From the NCBI RefSeq assembly GCF_002776525.5, contig NC_045443.1, positions 36,440,409 through 36,504,408 of the forward strand: a stretch of 64,000 nucleotides of DNA. Direction: 5' to 3'. The notes under the pieces were generated by a model. That model was not told where the DNA came from. It saw only the letters and a program-made list of their open reading frames with translations, and searched no databases. Within the stretch, counting starts at the first letter, position 1. Every line of letters starts with the position of its first letter. The stretch comes from Piliocolobus tephrosceles. Taxonomy: Eukaryota > Chordata > Mammalia > Primates > Cercopithecidae. Made by a program: the position numbers and the translations under genes. Shown piece by piece: positions 45,350 to 59,164 of the stretch.

Positions 45350-47083
45350 TCAAATTGACTGACTTTTCCCTTCACTAAATATTTCTCTGTAGCATGCATT
45401 GATGTTTGATAGCATTTTACCCAGATAACTTCTTTCAAAATTGCAGTCAGTCCTCTCAAACTCTGCTACTGCTTCGTCAACTAAGTTCATGTGATACTCT
45501 AAATCCTTTGATATCATTTCAACAATGTTCACAGCACTTTCACCAGGAGTAGATTCCATCTCAGAAACTACTTTCTTTGTTCCTTCTTTATCCGTTCAAG
45601 TTTTATTATGAGATTGCAGCAATTCAGTCACATCTTCAGGCTCCACTTCTACAATAGTTCTCTTGCTGTTTTCCACTATATCTGAAGTTACTTTCTCCAC
45701 TAAAGTCTTCAGCCCTTTAAAGTCATCCATGAAGGTTGGAATCAACTTCTTGCAAACTTCCAAACTATTCATTTGGTATTTTGACCTCTTCCCATAAATC
45801 ACGAATGTTTTTAATGGTCTCCAGAAGAGTGAATCCTTTCCAGAACATTTTCACTTTACTTGGCCCAGATCCATCTGAGAAATCACTATCGATGGCAGCT
45901 ATGGCCTATGAAATGCATTTTTTAAATAATAAGACTTGAAAGTTGAAGTGACTCCTTGATGCATGGGCTACAGAATGGATGCTGTGTTAGCAGGTATGAA
46001 AACAACATTCATCTTGTACATCTCCATCAGAGCCCTTGAGTGACCAGTGTCCTTGTCAATCAGCAGTAATATTTTGAAAGGAATCTTTTTTATTTTTTTC
46101 CTGAGCAGTAGGTCTCCACAGTGGCTTAAAATATTCACCAAACGATGCTGTAAATATAAGTGCTGTTGTCCAGGTTTTGTTGCTTCATTTATAGAGCACA
46201 GGCTGAATAGATTTAGCCCTTCTTAAGGGCTCTAGGATTTTTGGAGCAGCAAATGAGCACTGGCTTCAACTTAAAAGTCACCAGCTGCATTATCTCCTAA
46301 CAAGAGACCCAGCCTGTCCTTTGAAGCTAGGCATTAGCTTCTCCCCTCTAGCTATGACAGTGCTGGATGGTGTCTTCTTCCAACAGAAGGTGGTTTCATC
46401 TACAATGAAAAATCTGTTGTTTAGTATAGCCACCTGATATGGCTTGGCTGTGTCTCCACCCAAATCTCATGTTGAATTGTAGTTTCCATAATCTCCATGT
46501 TGTGGGAGAAACCCAGTGGGAGATAATTGAATCATGGGGGTGGTTACCCCCGTGCTGTTCTCATGATAGTGAATGAGTTCTCATGAGATCTGATGGTTTT
46601 ATAAGGGGCTTTTTCCCTTTTTACTTGGCACTTCTCCTTCCTGCCACCATGTGAAGAGGACATGTTTGCTTCCCCTTCCTCCATGATTGTAAGTTTTCTC
46701 AGGCTTCCCCAGCCCTGCGGAACTGTGAGTCAATTAAACCTCTTTCCTTTATAAACTACCCAGTCTCAGGCAGTTATATATAGCAGCGTGAGACCAGACG
46801 AATACACCACCTTTATTAGATATCTTAGGTAGATGTTGTAGATAACTTGATGCAGCTTCTCCATCAGCACTTGCTGCCTCACTTCAAACAAGGTGTGAAG
46901 TGAAGACAGACAGCTTCTTTCCTTAACCCTCATGAACCAACCTCTGCTAGCCTCAAACTTCTCTTCTGCAGCTTCCTCCCCTCTCTCAGCCTTCATAGAA
47001 TTAAATGGAATTCGAGACTTATTCTGGATTAGGCTTGTGCTTAAGGGAATGTTGTGGCTGGTTTGATCATCTATCCAGACCAC
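45350..47083 (-). pseudogene. Tigger1 transposase, broken
   Basis: Remnants of the pogo-like transposase (CENP-B-type DNA-binding domain followed by a DDE domain) in the minus-strand frames at 46766-47083, 45596-45802 and 45350-45559. Stops, frame changes and the LTR at 46435-46806 separate the pieces. Inactive. Confidence 0.8.
46435..46806 (+). mobile_element. THE1/MST-type MaLR solo LTR
   Basis: 372 bp beginning TGATATGGCTTGGCTGTG and ending AATACA, flanked by CCACC on both sides (46430-46434 and 46807-46811). It is inserted in the Tigger1 transposase. The poly(A) part GTCAATTAAACC is visible near the end. MSTA against THE1 was not resolved. Confidence 0.93.
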
Positions 47084-47718
47084 TCAAACTTTCTTCATAT
47101 CGGCAAAAAGCCTGTTTCACTTTCTTATCATTTGTGTGGTCACTGGAGTAGCACTTTTAATATCCTTTAAGAATTTTCTTTTGTAGTCACAATTTGGCTA
47201 TTCAGTGCAAGAGGCCTAGCTTTCAGCCTGTCTCAGCTTTCAATATGCCTTCCTCATTAATCTCAATTATGTCTAGCTTTTGATTCAAAGTGAGAGTCGT
47301 GCTACTATTCCTATCACTTGAACATTTAGAGGCCATCGTAGAGTTATTAATTGTAGTTTCTTAGGGAATAGAGAGGCTCCAGGAGAGGACGACAAAAAAG
47401 GAAATGGCTGGTTGGTGGAGTGGTCAGAACACACACAACATTTACAATTAAGTTTGACGTCTTATACGGGTGCAGTTTGTGATGCCCGACAACGATTACA
47501 ATAGTAACATTAAGATCACTGATCATCATAACAGATATAATAATGAAAAAGTCTGAAATAATGTGACATAAAGGCACTAAATGAGCACATACTGTTGGAA
47601 ATATGGTGTCAATAGACTGGCTTGATGCAGGGCTGCCAGAAACCTTTAGTTAGTAAAACAAAATGCAATGTCTGTGAAGTGCAATGATGGCAAACACAAT
47701 AAAATGAAGTATATACTG

Positions 47719-50700
47719 TCTTCACTGGCCTCTAGAATCCATTCTTCCTCTATTTTTGTCTGCCATTTTTCACCATTTGCATTTCCAACCCGGTGTGGCA
47801 TTATTAACTTTCAACAACTACTTCTCAGAAACTGAGCAGTGTTACGAAACCATGCTGTTGGGCTCTATTAAAAGTTCATGCTATTTTATCTTGGTTGGTT
47901 CCCTAATGATGCTTATTTTATCCTTTATAGTCTTCTCTACTGAATTATCTGCTTATCTACAGTAGACATTCCATAAACTTTTGTCAACTATTGCCTCAAT
48001 TAAAATATTTCTTACTATCTTGTAGTCCTGAAATCTTTCCTTCTGTTTCCTACATAGATGAACTTACCTCCTTTTTTTGGAAGACTTACCAATTTCAGTT
48101 GAGAAAAATAAAATAAAACCAGAAATTTAGAGATGTTTTGTAGGACTTGATACATTTGAATCTGAAGAACAGATCTTTAAACAATTGGAATTCTTTTAAA
48201 AGAATTGAGGATCATTATTTTGAACATCAATTTTTCTCTATCAGCTTCTACTTTTCTCTCAATATTTGAGAAAAGAAAAAGTTTTTTAAAAAACGTTGTA
48301 GGTAGGCTTCCTTCCTCCCTCCAGTGGTGCATGCCTGTCACCCTTTCTGAGGACTGCCCCTTTTATCAGTGGTCTTGCATCTCATTCTCCTGCCTCCTCT
48401 GGGGTCACATTCCATGAATACCTCTTCTTTTCCTGCCCTATTTTGTTTAGTCCTGCTTGAGCCTTCCCTTCTGTCTACAATACACAAGGTCTCTTCTACT
48501 CAAATGTTCAACTCCTCTCATATTACTACAACTAGCTCTCCTGAAATACCAGAAGTTTATACTCATGAGCTCTACCTGACTACACACTCCTTCTTTACAG
48601 CCCAACTCTCCCACCCTCCCAGATGCTGGCTAAGTCTTACATGGTCTTTTGTCCCGGATATGTTCACACAAAAGTCATCAGTTATCTCCTAAAATACAAA
48701 TTCAGGTTTCTTGTCTTAATCTTGATGCTCTTTGATTACTCTGTGGTGCTTAATATTGCTGACAACTCTCCCTCCTTCTCTTCCCTCTTTGCTTTTATAT
48801 CTGTATTTCCATTTTAGCTCTCTGACCTCATTGCTTTTTACATTGCCTCTTCCTCTTCTCAACCTCTAAATATAGGTGTCCTCTAAGGTTCTATTTTGAG
48901 ACCTATACCCTCTCATAATCATCCCATCTAATTTTAGGACTTTATAATTTCCATGTGGATGCTCCTCAATAGTTTATTCTGGCCTTGAACTTTCCTCCAA
49001 GTTACACTGAGAATTTAGGTACCTAAGTACCTAAAATAGCAGAGTTGCTATGAACATCTAGATCCTGCCATGCCTCAAATGCAATACGACTACAACGAAA
49101 TGACCTCTCCAGAGGTAGCATGGGGCTGCTCTGAGCTCAAATCATGACTCTACCACTTACTAGCTATATTCATTCAGAAGCTTATATAATGAGCACTTTG
49201 TATGTGTCAGACATTAGAGATAACAGTCATGAACAAAATACCAACCAGTGCATTTGTGGAACCTTGAGTTTAGTGGGTACTGGCATGGTCCTGTTCCTGA
49301 TCTGTGAAATCGGGGAAAGGACTGTATTCACGGGTTGTTGGGAACACTAAATATTCCCATCTGGATAAGCATAGAGCATCTGTACACTCAATGCTTAGCA
49401 TACTGCCTGGCGTGTGGTATATGCATAGCATAAGTATTACTTTACTAGTGCCCCTTATGACATTTCTATTTTAGTTAACACCACCTTTCCCTAAATTGGA
49501 ATGGTTTAAAAATCTTGCAGTTATCTTCATTTTCCTCTTATGCACTTCTCTTAGGTCCTTTATACTTTTAAGTCCAAGTAAAGACGAGTGGCCAAGACTA
49601 GGAGCTTTGGCATTGACATCCTAGGTTCAGATCTAGGCTGGGACACCCAGGTAAAGCTAGGATATATGTGGCCTCTAGGTGCTTAATATCTCAAAGCTGT
49701 GTCATCATCTGTGAAATAAGGATTTTCCTGGCACCTACCTCAAAGGGATATTTTGATGCTTATGTTAGAGAATGTAAACAAAGAATTTCACATGGTAGAG
49801 ACAAGAAACCATCTTTCCTAGACATAATTTCTTGAATCTGACTTTTCTATTTGCATTAACACCACCCTAATTTAGACTCCAAGTGTGTGTCCCATCACCT
49901 GCCTCTACCTCTGGGGGAGAGACACTCTAGAGTAACCCTGATGATTCCTGTTTTCTGCTTTACATGCCTTGTGTAATTCCTTTTTCTGGAGTGTGGACGT
50001 GACCTTGGATTTGCTTCTGACCAACAGAATATGGCAAAGGTGACAGGACATATGTGATTAAGTAAGATTCCAATGCTGTTGAGCTGAATTCTCTCATTCC
50101 CTTGCTGGTTTTGGAGAAGCAAGCCGCCATGTGGTAGGATGCCTATGCTCGGAGATTTGTGGAAGGAACTGAGGGCAGCCTCTGTCCAACAGCAAGCAAG
50201 AAACTGAAGTCCTCAGCACAAAACCACAAATTACTGAATTCTGCTAACAAAAGTGAATCCTTCTCCAGCTGAGCCTTAGATGAAACTATAGCTCCGGTCT
50301 ATGCGTTGATTGTAGGCTTGTGAGACCCTAAGCAAAGGACACACCTAAGCAATGCCTGCATTCCGGACCCACGGGAAGTGCTATATTATTAATGTGTGTT
50401 GCAGTAGTAAATGAATACAGTTTCCTGATTTTCCTGCTCCTAACATTCCTTTCTTCAAACTCATACCCCACCAAGTTAAGCACCCTGACTACCTCACTGT
50501 TCAAAAACCTCCATCCTCCTTATTCCAGCAGTCTACAAAATGGCCTGCAGAATATGGCTGCAGCCCTACCTTATCTTGTACTCCTATACACAATCCTTTT
50601 ATCCAACTAAACTAAATTACTTATTTTCTGAACCTACATTCTAGACCCAGTATCTCCTACTCGTGACATTTCCTGTAACTGAAGGCAAACTCTTACTCCT

Positions 50701-53700
50701 GATATCTACTGTCAGTATTTACCATCAATTCCTACCTCATCACTCAAGGCCTGTATGGATGCTACCCATTCACCTGTCTGAAATATTCTCTCCTTTCTCA
50801 CAACTCCTTTTCATTTTCCTCATTTATGTCATTATCATATAGTGCTCTGTATGGTCATATATTAATATACTCCTTCTTCTGCTGTACTGAAATTTCATCC
50901 CAGGGAGTACAGCATGGCACAGGGGTTAAGAGCACAGGGTCTAATGTCAAACTGCATGAGTCTGTATCTGAGTTCTATCCCTTACCAGCTTTGTAACTTT
51001 GGCCAAGTTACTTAACCTCTCTGTGTGTCAATTTTCTTGTAAAATAAGAGTCCATATAGGGTTGTTACAAAAGATTAAACAAGGTGATAACTGCTTGGCA
51101 CATAGAAAGCAATTTATAAGTGCTTGCCAAAAGAATAGTCAACTTTCTATTTTTTTAAAAAAATCTCAACCTATTGTCCATCATAATACCCTATGTAGAG
51201 ATAAATGTTCCTTGAATGATGAAGCTTTTACATTTGCATTTGTTTAATTGTGAGTAGAAGACAACATCAGATGTCCCTTGGCCAATAATCCCCAACAATG
51301 AAATAGTCTTTTGAGTCATGAAGATCTTAAGAAAATAAGAAAGGAAAGAAAAAAGAGAAGAAAGAAAAAAGAAAGGCAGGCAGGTAGGCAGGCTCCTGTA
51401 AGGAGGAATACTTACAAATAATGAAATAACTAAAATTCACTGAATAATTTTCTATTTACTCTTTTCATTATTATCACAGTTCCTTGGGTGAGCTCCTGCT
51501 GTGGCAATGGTTAGCAGGATATTTTAGAGTAGACTCTGTGCTTGCCCTGATGAAGCTTTTCACCATCTGGCTATGTACGTTTACATGCGCAAAAAAGGCC
51601 GAGTAGCTCCTTGTCATCCTCATGCTGATTTTGGGAAGGCACTGCAGGCACTGACTTGGCAGAGTTACACACTCAGCAATACATTGATAGCTAATGACTG
51701 AGAATGTGACATCACACCTGACCTTCAAAATATAAACACTAGAAATACCAACTAAAAAATAAAAATGCAGATTTCAAACATTCTTGCAAAATATCCTCAT
51801 GCTTTCCTGGCAACTGCTGGTTGAAGAACATAACGCTCCTGAGAAGGAACAAAAATACTTTGACATCAGTGTGTGGGTTGGGATTAGAAAAAGTCATGCT
51901 CTCGGATGTGGCACCTTTTCACCACATCCTAGAGCAAAACCTGAAAATGACTGCAATAATGGGAAGCTGCTCAGAGGGCACTGCAGTGGACAAAGCAGAA
52001 CTGCATTGCAATCAGGTGAAATATGTCTCATTTTGGCAGAGCGAGAGAACTAATCTTTACCAGCAGAATGACTAGGCTAAAACCTGATATATAGACCAAA
52101 TAAATCATCAGTTCCCTGTTCCAATCATGGAACACACAGAACTCCCTTTAGTAATACCATGTAGAAATTAACGGCTCCCTTTGAAGGTGGAACAATGCTC
52201 CCCTGCCCACTCCACAGCCACCAAACCCAGTTCATACATAGATCTATTTCTGCCTTTTAAGATGTTACCTTTCCATCATTTATCTATAGAGTTTTAAACC
52301 TAAGAAATAACCAAAGGAACTTAAGCAGTGCAAATATACAACTGTTCTTGCCACAGTTAGCCATAAGTAGTATATTCCTTGCTTCTTACACAGCACATAC
52401 TGTCTATATAGCCCCTTTATTCTCTATGATGAAATAATTTGATTGCTCCAAGCTTATATATGGGAGTAGAGGAAGAGAAATATGACCTGTGTATGAAAAC
52501 CAAAACTTCCAACTTCATATATTCAGTCCTAATCACTGATAAATGTATGAAACTTAGTTCCCTTCCCAAAGAGTTTATAAAAGATTCAGCATTGTGGAAA
52601 ATGGGAGAGCTTACTACAATTTGTGTGACACATCTACCACTGTTCTACTGGGCTTACTGCACAAGCTTGCTGATTCATTACTGAGGAGTGTCATTGAAGC
52701 ACGATTTTATTTCCAGTTCCTGACGCAGGACTATGATTTTTCTGGACGAGGTCCCTAAGCTATCACCTCAAAACACAGATATCCCTCTAAAATTAACCCT
52801 AATAGTTCTTTACTGATAGAAACTTAACCCTAATAATTCTTTATTGATAGAAATTTATGATATAATTACACAATTACAATTTGAGGGTAGTGGTGAAAAC
52901 GTACCTAGGAAAGCACAGAGTATCTCTCTAGGATAGGACACCTTCACTCTTATCTGAGGAGAACTAAAGAAGCAAAATCCTAATTCCCAATCAGAGAATT
53001 AGGATGATGTAAATTTACTCTAAGCAATCTAAGTTATAAGAAAATTCTACTTCTGGGCATTCCATTGAAGCAACCACAAAAAGTGACTGTTACAAACTTG
53101 GCCCATTACTTCTCAGATACTTTTAATTATTGTTCAGTAGGCATAGTTCCTATTTAATAATCTAAAATGAAATAAATTTATGTCAAGGGTGGCCACACAG
53201 CATTTAAACTCTAATAACAGCTCTGTGATTTTGAATAATTTTAGAAAAGTATGGTTCCCTAGCTTGCAGTGTGTAGACCATGTTGAAAATCTTGTCCTTG
53301 AATGATTTCCCATTGTCTAGCCTTTTTTTTCCTTTTTTTTGGTTTTGTAATTTTCCTGCAGAGGATTGTCATTTAAAGACAAGAAGAAAAAGCTATTCTT
53401 TTGTTAATTACCATTATTTTCTAATAAAAAAATCTTTATTGAGACAATTAAATCATAGACATGGGTAAATTTCAAAAGCATTAGAAATTTGGAGCAAAAA
53501 GCCACTTTTGTCCTGAATAAAATGTTATTTATCTATAAATCATTGCATCTAAACTCCTTATCAGTATATTGGCTACCTTATATACCCCAAGTATAGAAAA
53601 TAGATGGATGGAATATGGACAGATGCAAATGAAAACAATGATAACATTTAAAGGTGATGAGACTATAGTGATACTGGTAGTCTCTATAATTTTGGTAACA

Positions 53701-54557
53701 ATATAAATTGGTATAATCTCCTTTTGGAAAGAAATTTGGCAGTTTGGACATTGGAATATTCATCCCCTCTGTCCCAGTGTGGTATCTAAAGTGTATCCTT
53801 AGGAAATCACCTAAATGGGAAATTATTCGCTTAAAGATGTACTTTTCTCTGTCCTTTCATTTATCACAAAATTAACATAAATAGATAATTAGAAACCATA
53901 AAAGTCTCCCAAAGTAGAAGGATAGTTAATGCAACTAAAGTACAACAACTGAAAAAAACAGCAGCCATTAAAATAATCATTTTAAAGTAAATTGGGCCAA
54001 AACCACAAAGGTTGGTCTGGAGAGAAGACTGGTGAAAGGTTACTTTCATAACCTGAAAGTAGGTTATTTTCATTTTGGCACCAAACTGGCCAATAAGCAA
54101 TGCAATAGGTGTATGCAAAATCCAGGACATGAAGATGTTGATGTGGATGTGGCCTACTTCTGCCTGTCCAGTTCCTCCAATGTTCCTGAAGTTCTGTGGT
54201 CATTGTGAAGTTAACAGGCTACTGGCTCAGAGGAGCCCTGAACTCTGCCTTGGGGAGGGTCCACATTAGCATCTGAGTGGTCTAAGAAAATGTTTCAACT
54301 CTATTAATTCATAAGAAAATACTTTGAACTTCTTTCTCTTACTCCATCATCACATCCAAAGCAAGGCTGGCCATGGTCTACTCCATAAAGTCTACCTGGA
54401 AATAAACAAAATGTCGCAAAGTTGGCAGTGGATAAGATATCAAACTACAAATACTGCCTAGATGATAAGTTACACGGATAAGAGTGACTAGAAATATAAA
54501 AACTTAGGGGAGGAGAAGGTAATTTAATGAATGATTGTTTTCACAGTTGAACTTATA
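47719..54557. other. Intronic sequence with scattered old repeats
   Basis: No exon recognised. MIR wording occurs at about 49600-49790 and clearly at 50910-51135 (both plus). An LTR-like repeat of the 20856-21300 kind lies at about 49960-50400. A purine-rich patch with GGCA units lies at 51331-51395. A 29-bp tandem duplication lies at about 52790-52850. The rest is unassigned. Confidence 0.5.
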
Positions 54558-54775
54558 CAGGTTGTGTATCCCTTATTCAAAATACTTGAGACCAGAAGTG
54601 TTTCAGATTTCAGATTTTGGAATATTTTCATTATGCTTACTGGTTGAGCATCCCTAATCTGAAATCCAAAATGCTCCAGTGAGCATTTCCTTTGAGCATC
54701 ATGTCAGCACTCAAAAAGTTTGGAACTTTGGAGCATTTTGGATTTTAGATTTTTGGATCATGAATACTCAAACTG
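54558..54775. mobile_element. Small Tigger-type element (MER28/Tigger2-like)
   Basis: 218 bp bounded by TA on both sides, starting CAGGTTGTGTATCCC and ending in the inverted equivalent ATACTCAAACTG. The two halves are largely complementary (AATCTGAAATCC-type wording), so it can fold into a long hairpin. It has no coding part. Confidence 0.8.
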
Positions 54776-56454
54776 TAGTTGTGACAGTATTAATTTGAGA
54801 AGATGGGAGAAAGTTTAGTGACTCATAGACAGCTAATCTGGGGACTCTTTTTCCATACTGTTGTTCCCCTCTACAACTTTTCCCATAATACAGTCAGGCA
54901 CTACAGTCATTAGCCCTTCTCCTGCTTCAACTGGCACTGAAAGGAATTACGCATCTTCTCCATTGTGCGGTTCCTTCATATTGACCAAAGGCCTCAAAAT
55001 GCTGGCTTCCATATTTCTACTACACAGTCACTACACTGCTTCACCGCTTAGGAGCTGTGGGCCCGCCTCTGCTGACAGCTGAGGGGTCCCCCTCACCACC
55101 AAGCACAAGTGGCAGTGCTTCCCCGTAAAACCTGCCTGCCTGGCCATAACTATGTGTGGCATAAAGGCCTGCCCAGTGCCCTAGGAAGTGGCTTGGCAAG
55201 GGGCGGGTGCTTTATATCGGGGGATGATGTGGTATACGGTTTATATTCTCTATCTGAGAAGTCAGAATATGAAATATTCAAAGAGGATAGAGTGACACAG
55301 AAGTGGAATGACAGAGAAGCCTGTAGGCAGAGGCCATACTGCAATAGAAGCCATGAGGTAAAGAATGGTCATGGAGTTGACAGTGATGGAGAAAAGTATA
55401 GAAGAGAAACCAAACACAGACTGCTGTTCATATATATTAATTCATTTAAATCTGATGACAATTCAAAGCAATAGCATCATTATTCCCATTTTGCATATGT
55501 CTTTTTCTTAAATATAGTGACTTCCCCAAGATTACACAGTGACAGCAGTGTTTCAAATCCAGTATTCTCTGTCTCTTTCTCCTTTAACATAATCATCCTA
55601 CCAGTTCAGATATATATATGGAAACCTCTCTTGAGGTGCCTTACTTTTAAAGGAGTTTGAATGGAAAAAGAGATGAAATGAAAACTACTTGAAATCTCCC
55701 CTAAGTTAGCATTCTTTTTAATAACAGTCTGTTGAGCAGTATTCTAGATTTCCATGAGGTAGGGATAGGTGGAGTTGAGACAATTTTCTTTTTTCTCTCT
55801 TTTTTTTAAACTTTCCTATGCACCTTTATTGTAAAACTTTCATTAACTGAGGAAATCAAGCATGTCTCTTTTCTGCTCAACATGAAAAGTTATAAGAAAG
55901 TGATGGCTAGGTTTTAAGATAGTACTAATCCTGATTTTGAATTAATAGAACCACACAGGTTTTTCTACGTTGGCCATACAACTCCATTCCTATGGGTTTT
56001 TTCTTTTTCAATTTTTTATAGACATGGCATAAAAAATTAAGATGGCTTTCTCCCGTATAGCTGCTGTGGGAGGTAATATATTAATACTTATTCCAACTAT
56101 CCTGTATTATACTGCTCATATTTTCTGGAATTCCTTTTGGAATCATATTCAGAATCTGCTTCCTTTTCACTCAAGAAAAAACAAACTTTGTTTTTCATAT
56201 TGTACTTATGGGTCACTTTCCTTCCTTCCCGCTTCCTTTTATTTCTTGCCATAATGAGCCAATCATATGAGGGACTTTGGATGAAAAGGAGAGACCGGAC
56301 TAAACTGAGTAAAGGCAGGGAAAGCTGCGACTGAAATAATAGCAACAAACTCAGGATAAGTTCATTTGTATGTTTTGACTCTAGAGTTATGAGAAATAAA
56401 ATGAGTTTATTTAGATGAAAGTCATCAAATTAAAATTATAGAAATCTACAGCAG
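54776..56454. other. Intronic sequence with duplicated block A
   Basis: No exon recognised. It contains block A (55425-55727). A 121-residue frame at 55109-55474 has no domain and overlaps the duplicated MIR-containing block, so I do not call it a gene. Confidence 0.5.
55425..55727 (+). repeat. Direct duplication, copy A (contains MIR)
   Basis: 303 bp that recur at 59165-59474 in the same orientation, almost identical apart from a short indel near the CATTTTGCATATG wording and a handful of substitutions. Part of it is MIR, but the match extends well past MIR on the right. Confidence 0.93.
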
Positions 56455-57220
56455 AGAAGTGATACAGAAGGGAACTGCTGGGAAGGGAAGAGTGTGGTCC
56501 CTTTAAATGATATGGAAGGGAAGTGCTAGGTAGAGGAGGGCATGGTTCCTGACTAGGGCTCCACCCTGGGGCCTGTGCCCATGGACCTAGGTAAGGACAG
56601 GCATTTTTGTTTTCCTGCACAAATGTTGCACCTCCCAAGACCACCCTGGCCTGCCATGCCCCCATCCTGTGCCTATAAAAACCCCTGAGACCCTAGCAGG
56701 CAGACACACAGGTCGCTGGGCGTCGAGAGAAGCACATCAATGGAGGAACACACAGGTGACTGGCAGTCGAGAGGAATGCACCGACAGGCACTGGCAGGCT
56801 ATCCAGTGGCAGAATGACATGGAGTTTGGCAGGGGCAGTTGAAGGAGAGCCCAGGCCGCTAAGTAAATAAAACCTGCTCAATAAAACCTTGCATTCATTC
56901 TCCAAGCCCACGTGTGATCTGATTCTTCTGGTACACCAAGGCAAGATCCTCAGGATACAGAAAGCCCTCTGTCCTTGCAATAATGCAGAGATCTAATTGA
57001 GCTGACTAACATGAGCCACCTATAGACGGCTAAACTAAAAGAGCACCCTGTAACACATGCCCACTGGGGCTTCAGCTGTAAACATTCACCCCTAGACACT
57101 GCCACGGGGTTGGAGTCCCACAGCCTGCCCATCTGTATGCTCCCCTAGAGGTTTGAGCAGCAGGCACTGAAGAAGCGAGCCACACCCCCATCACACACCC
57201 TGCGAAGGGCACAAGGGAAC
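56455..57220 (+). mobile_element. LTR12-like (HERV9-type) LTR
   Basis: About 765 bp with a TATA box (CCTATAAAAACCCC, near 56672-56685), AATAAA motifs near 56868-56887, and U5 wording ending GGGCACAAGGGAAC. It resembles the LTR12/HERV9 group, but the exact family is from memory. It lies antisense to SLC2A13. The boundaries, especially the left one, are approximate. Confidence 0.6.
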
Positions 57221-57493
57221 ATTTCCCATTTTGGAAGGACATTTGAGAAGACTGCATCCAATGTACTCATTTTATAGAGGGTACAAATGAAGTCCAGTGA
57301 GGTTGAATGTTTGCCAAAGTCTCAGAGAAAAACTGTAAGCAAAACCAGTCTTCAGTAGCACCCTGTCCATGGGCCGCCCAGCTGAGGGGCTAGTAGCCAC
57401 TGAGATCCAACTTATGCCAGTCCTTGGGGGCCAGCTGCAGGGATGACTCTTCCTGGGGGAAAGTGTCTCATATTCTAGTTGTCACAAAGGCAT
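57221..57493 (+). repeat. Inverted duplication, arm 1
   Basis: 273 bp that recur as reverse complement at 58062-58334, roughly nine bases in ten identical by eye. It contains MIR-like wording, but the match is longer than MIR. It begins right at the end of the LTR12-like element. Confidence 0.9.
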
Positions 57494-57495
57494 AT

Positions 57496-57584
57496 ATCAC
57501 AGGGACAAAGTTATTTCTTTGGAACAGACTCATGTGAGGGCCACTCATAACCTGGTTCCAAAGAAATAACTTTATCCCTGTGAT
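57496..57584. repeat. Hairpin next to arm 1
   Basis: Two 30-bp arms (57496-57525 and 57555-57584), inverted with one mismatch, around a 29-bp loop. It starts two bases after arm 1 ends. Confidence 0.93.
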
Positions 57585-58061
57585 AAGTTATATTATTAAT
57601 TTTATTTATTTTGTGTTATTTTGGTTTAAAAATGGCATATCATTAAATAGTTATTATTATAGTATTATTACATTAAATTATTAAATCAGTGGCAACCAGT
57701 ACAATAGACTCTATTGAACTCACTGTCTTTTCTTCATTTCTTCACTCATTTATTTGACACATGAGTATATACATTGCCCCAGGTGTTGGACATCCTTTGA
57801 GAAACCAAAACAAGTGGCTATCAAGTTAAATACCAATGATTGAAAAACAGCAAGTCTGCAACACAAAACCATTTAGCAACATCTATAGGGGTATAGGAGG
57901 AGTTTAAGTTGGCAGGGCTTTCAGGAAAACTCTGTTTATATCAGTTTGGGGGTTACTTTTTAGGTTAAGAGTTTAATAATGAGGAAGGGAAATGTTTGAA
58001 AAACCACTAATTGCAGGAAAAAGAACTAACTAGGGAGTCAGAACCAGGATGTAGGTAATAC

Positions 58062-58334
58062 ATGCCTTTGTGACAACTAGAATATGAGACACTTCCCCCC
58101 AGGAAGAGTCATCCCTAGTGCTGGCCCCTAAGGGCTGGCATAAGTTGGATCTCAGTGCCTACTAACCCCTCAGCTGGGTGGCCCCTGGGTTGGGTGCTAC
58201 TGAAGACTGGTTTTGCTTACAGTTTTGCTCTGAGACTTTGGCAAGCCATTCAACCTCACTGGACCTCATTTGAGTTATCCATAAAATGAATATGTTGGAT
58301 GCAGCATTCTCAAATGTCCTTCTGAAACGGGAAA
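58062..58334 (-). repeat. Inverted duplication, arm 2
   Basis: Reverse complement of 57221-57493. Its outer edge continues into a 31-bp piece (58332-58362) that is found inverted and exact at 59774-59804. Confidence 0.9.
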
Positions 58335-59164
58335 GACTGCTTAACACTGCCATCTTATTGCAGCATCCTCCCCAAGGTCCAATTCAGAGAACTGATGTTT
58401 TTCCACACTTAAGGGTTTACTCTGTTGCCTGAATTCTTCTACTCCCCTGGGTTATTTGGGGACTTTTATGACCCTCACTAGATAGTAAACTTCAGAGAGA
58501 CCACCATACCTATTATCTTCCCTTTTCCTCCCCTAGGCGTCATAGGCCAGTACTTGGCACAACATTTTACACATAGTCAATAGCTCAATAAATGTAAATG
58601 TCAATTAAAACACTTGTTTCTGCTTCCCATTAGGCTGATCTTTTGTCATCTGACAACAATTTCTTCACTACATTGTAAACCTCAGAGAAGACATATATTT
58701 GCTGTCGAAATTTCTTGACCTCTAAGAAATCTATGTCTATTTAATTTAAAACGTGACTGTCCGTGATAGTAAAAGGAGAGACACATTTCTTTACCATAAG
58801 CATTGAAAAATCTATCTGTACCATCCTAAGCTTTAAAAATTTCAAACTATACCAGTATTCTGATTTTATTTTCTTTCCACTGCGAGAGTGCCTACACAGT
58901 ATCTCTGGCTCGTGTTTATCTGCAGGTGCCTGAGAATGAATGCAAGCTGATTTATCGCTGTGGGCTATCGTGATGCAAACAATGGCATACTTTGCTTATT
59001 GGATTCTTTTCAATCAATTTTACAGCTGCTTTCCATCAAGTGTGAGTTCTGTGGCTTCTTTATGTAAGTTGTGCTCCCAACAGGAATGTCCTTGAGTAGA
59101 TGTAAATTCCTCATTTGATGAAATTGACTAACGTTTGTATAGAGACTTACTGTATACAAAACAT

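Larger units (their letters stand above)
45017..47718 (-). mobile_element. Nearly full-length Tigger1 DNA transposon
   Basis: Starts CAGGCATAACTTGGAGATA after a TA dinucleotide and ends in the matching inverted terminus near 47718. Without the inserted LTR it is about 2.3 kb, close to the full Tigger1 length. The transposase reads on the minus strand. The right TA is mutated to TC. Confidence 0.92.

Noticed and set aside
55109..55474. 121-residue plus-strand frame
   Set aside because: Its end lies in the MIR-containing duplicated block and the composition is not protein-like. No family recognised.
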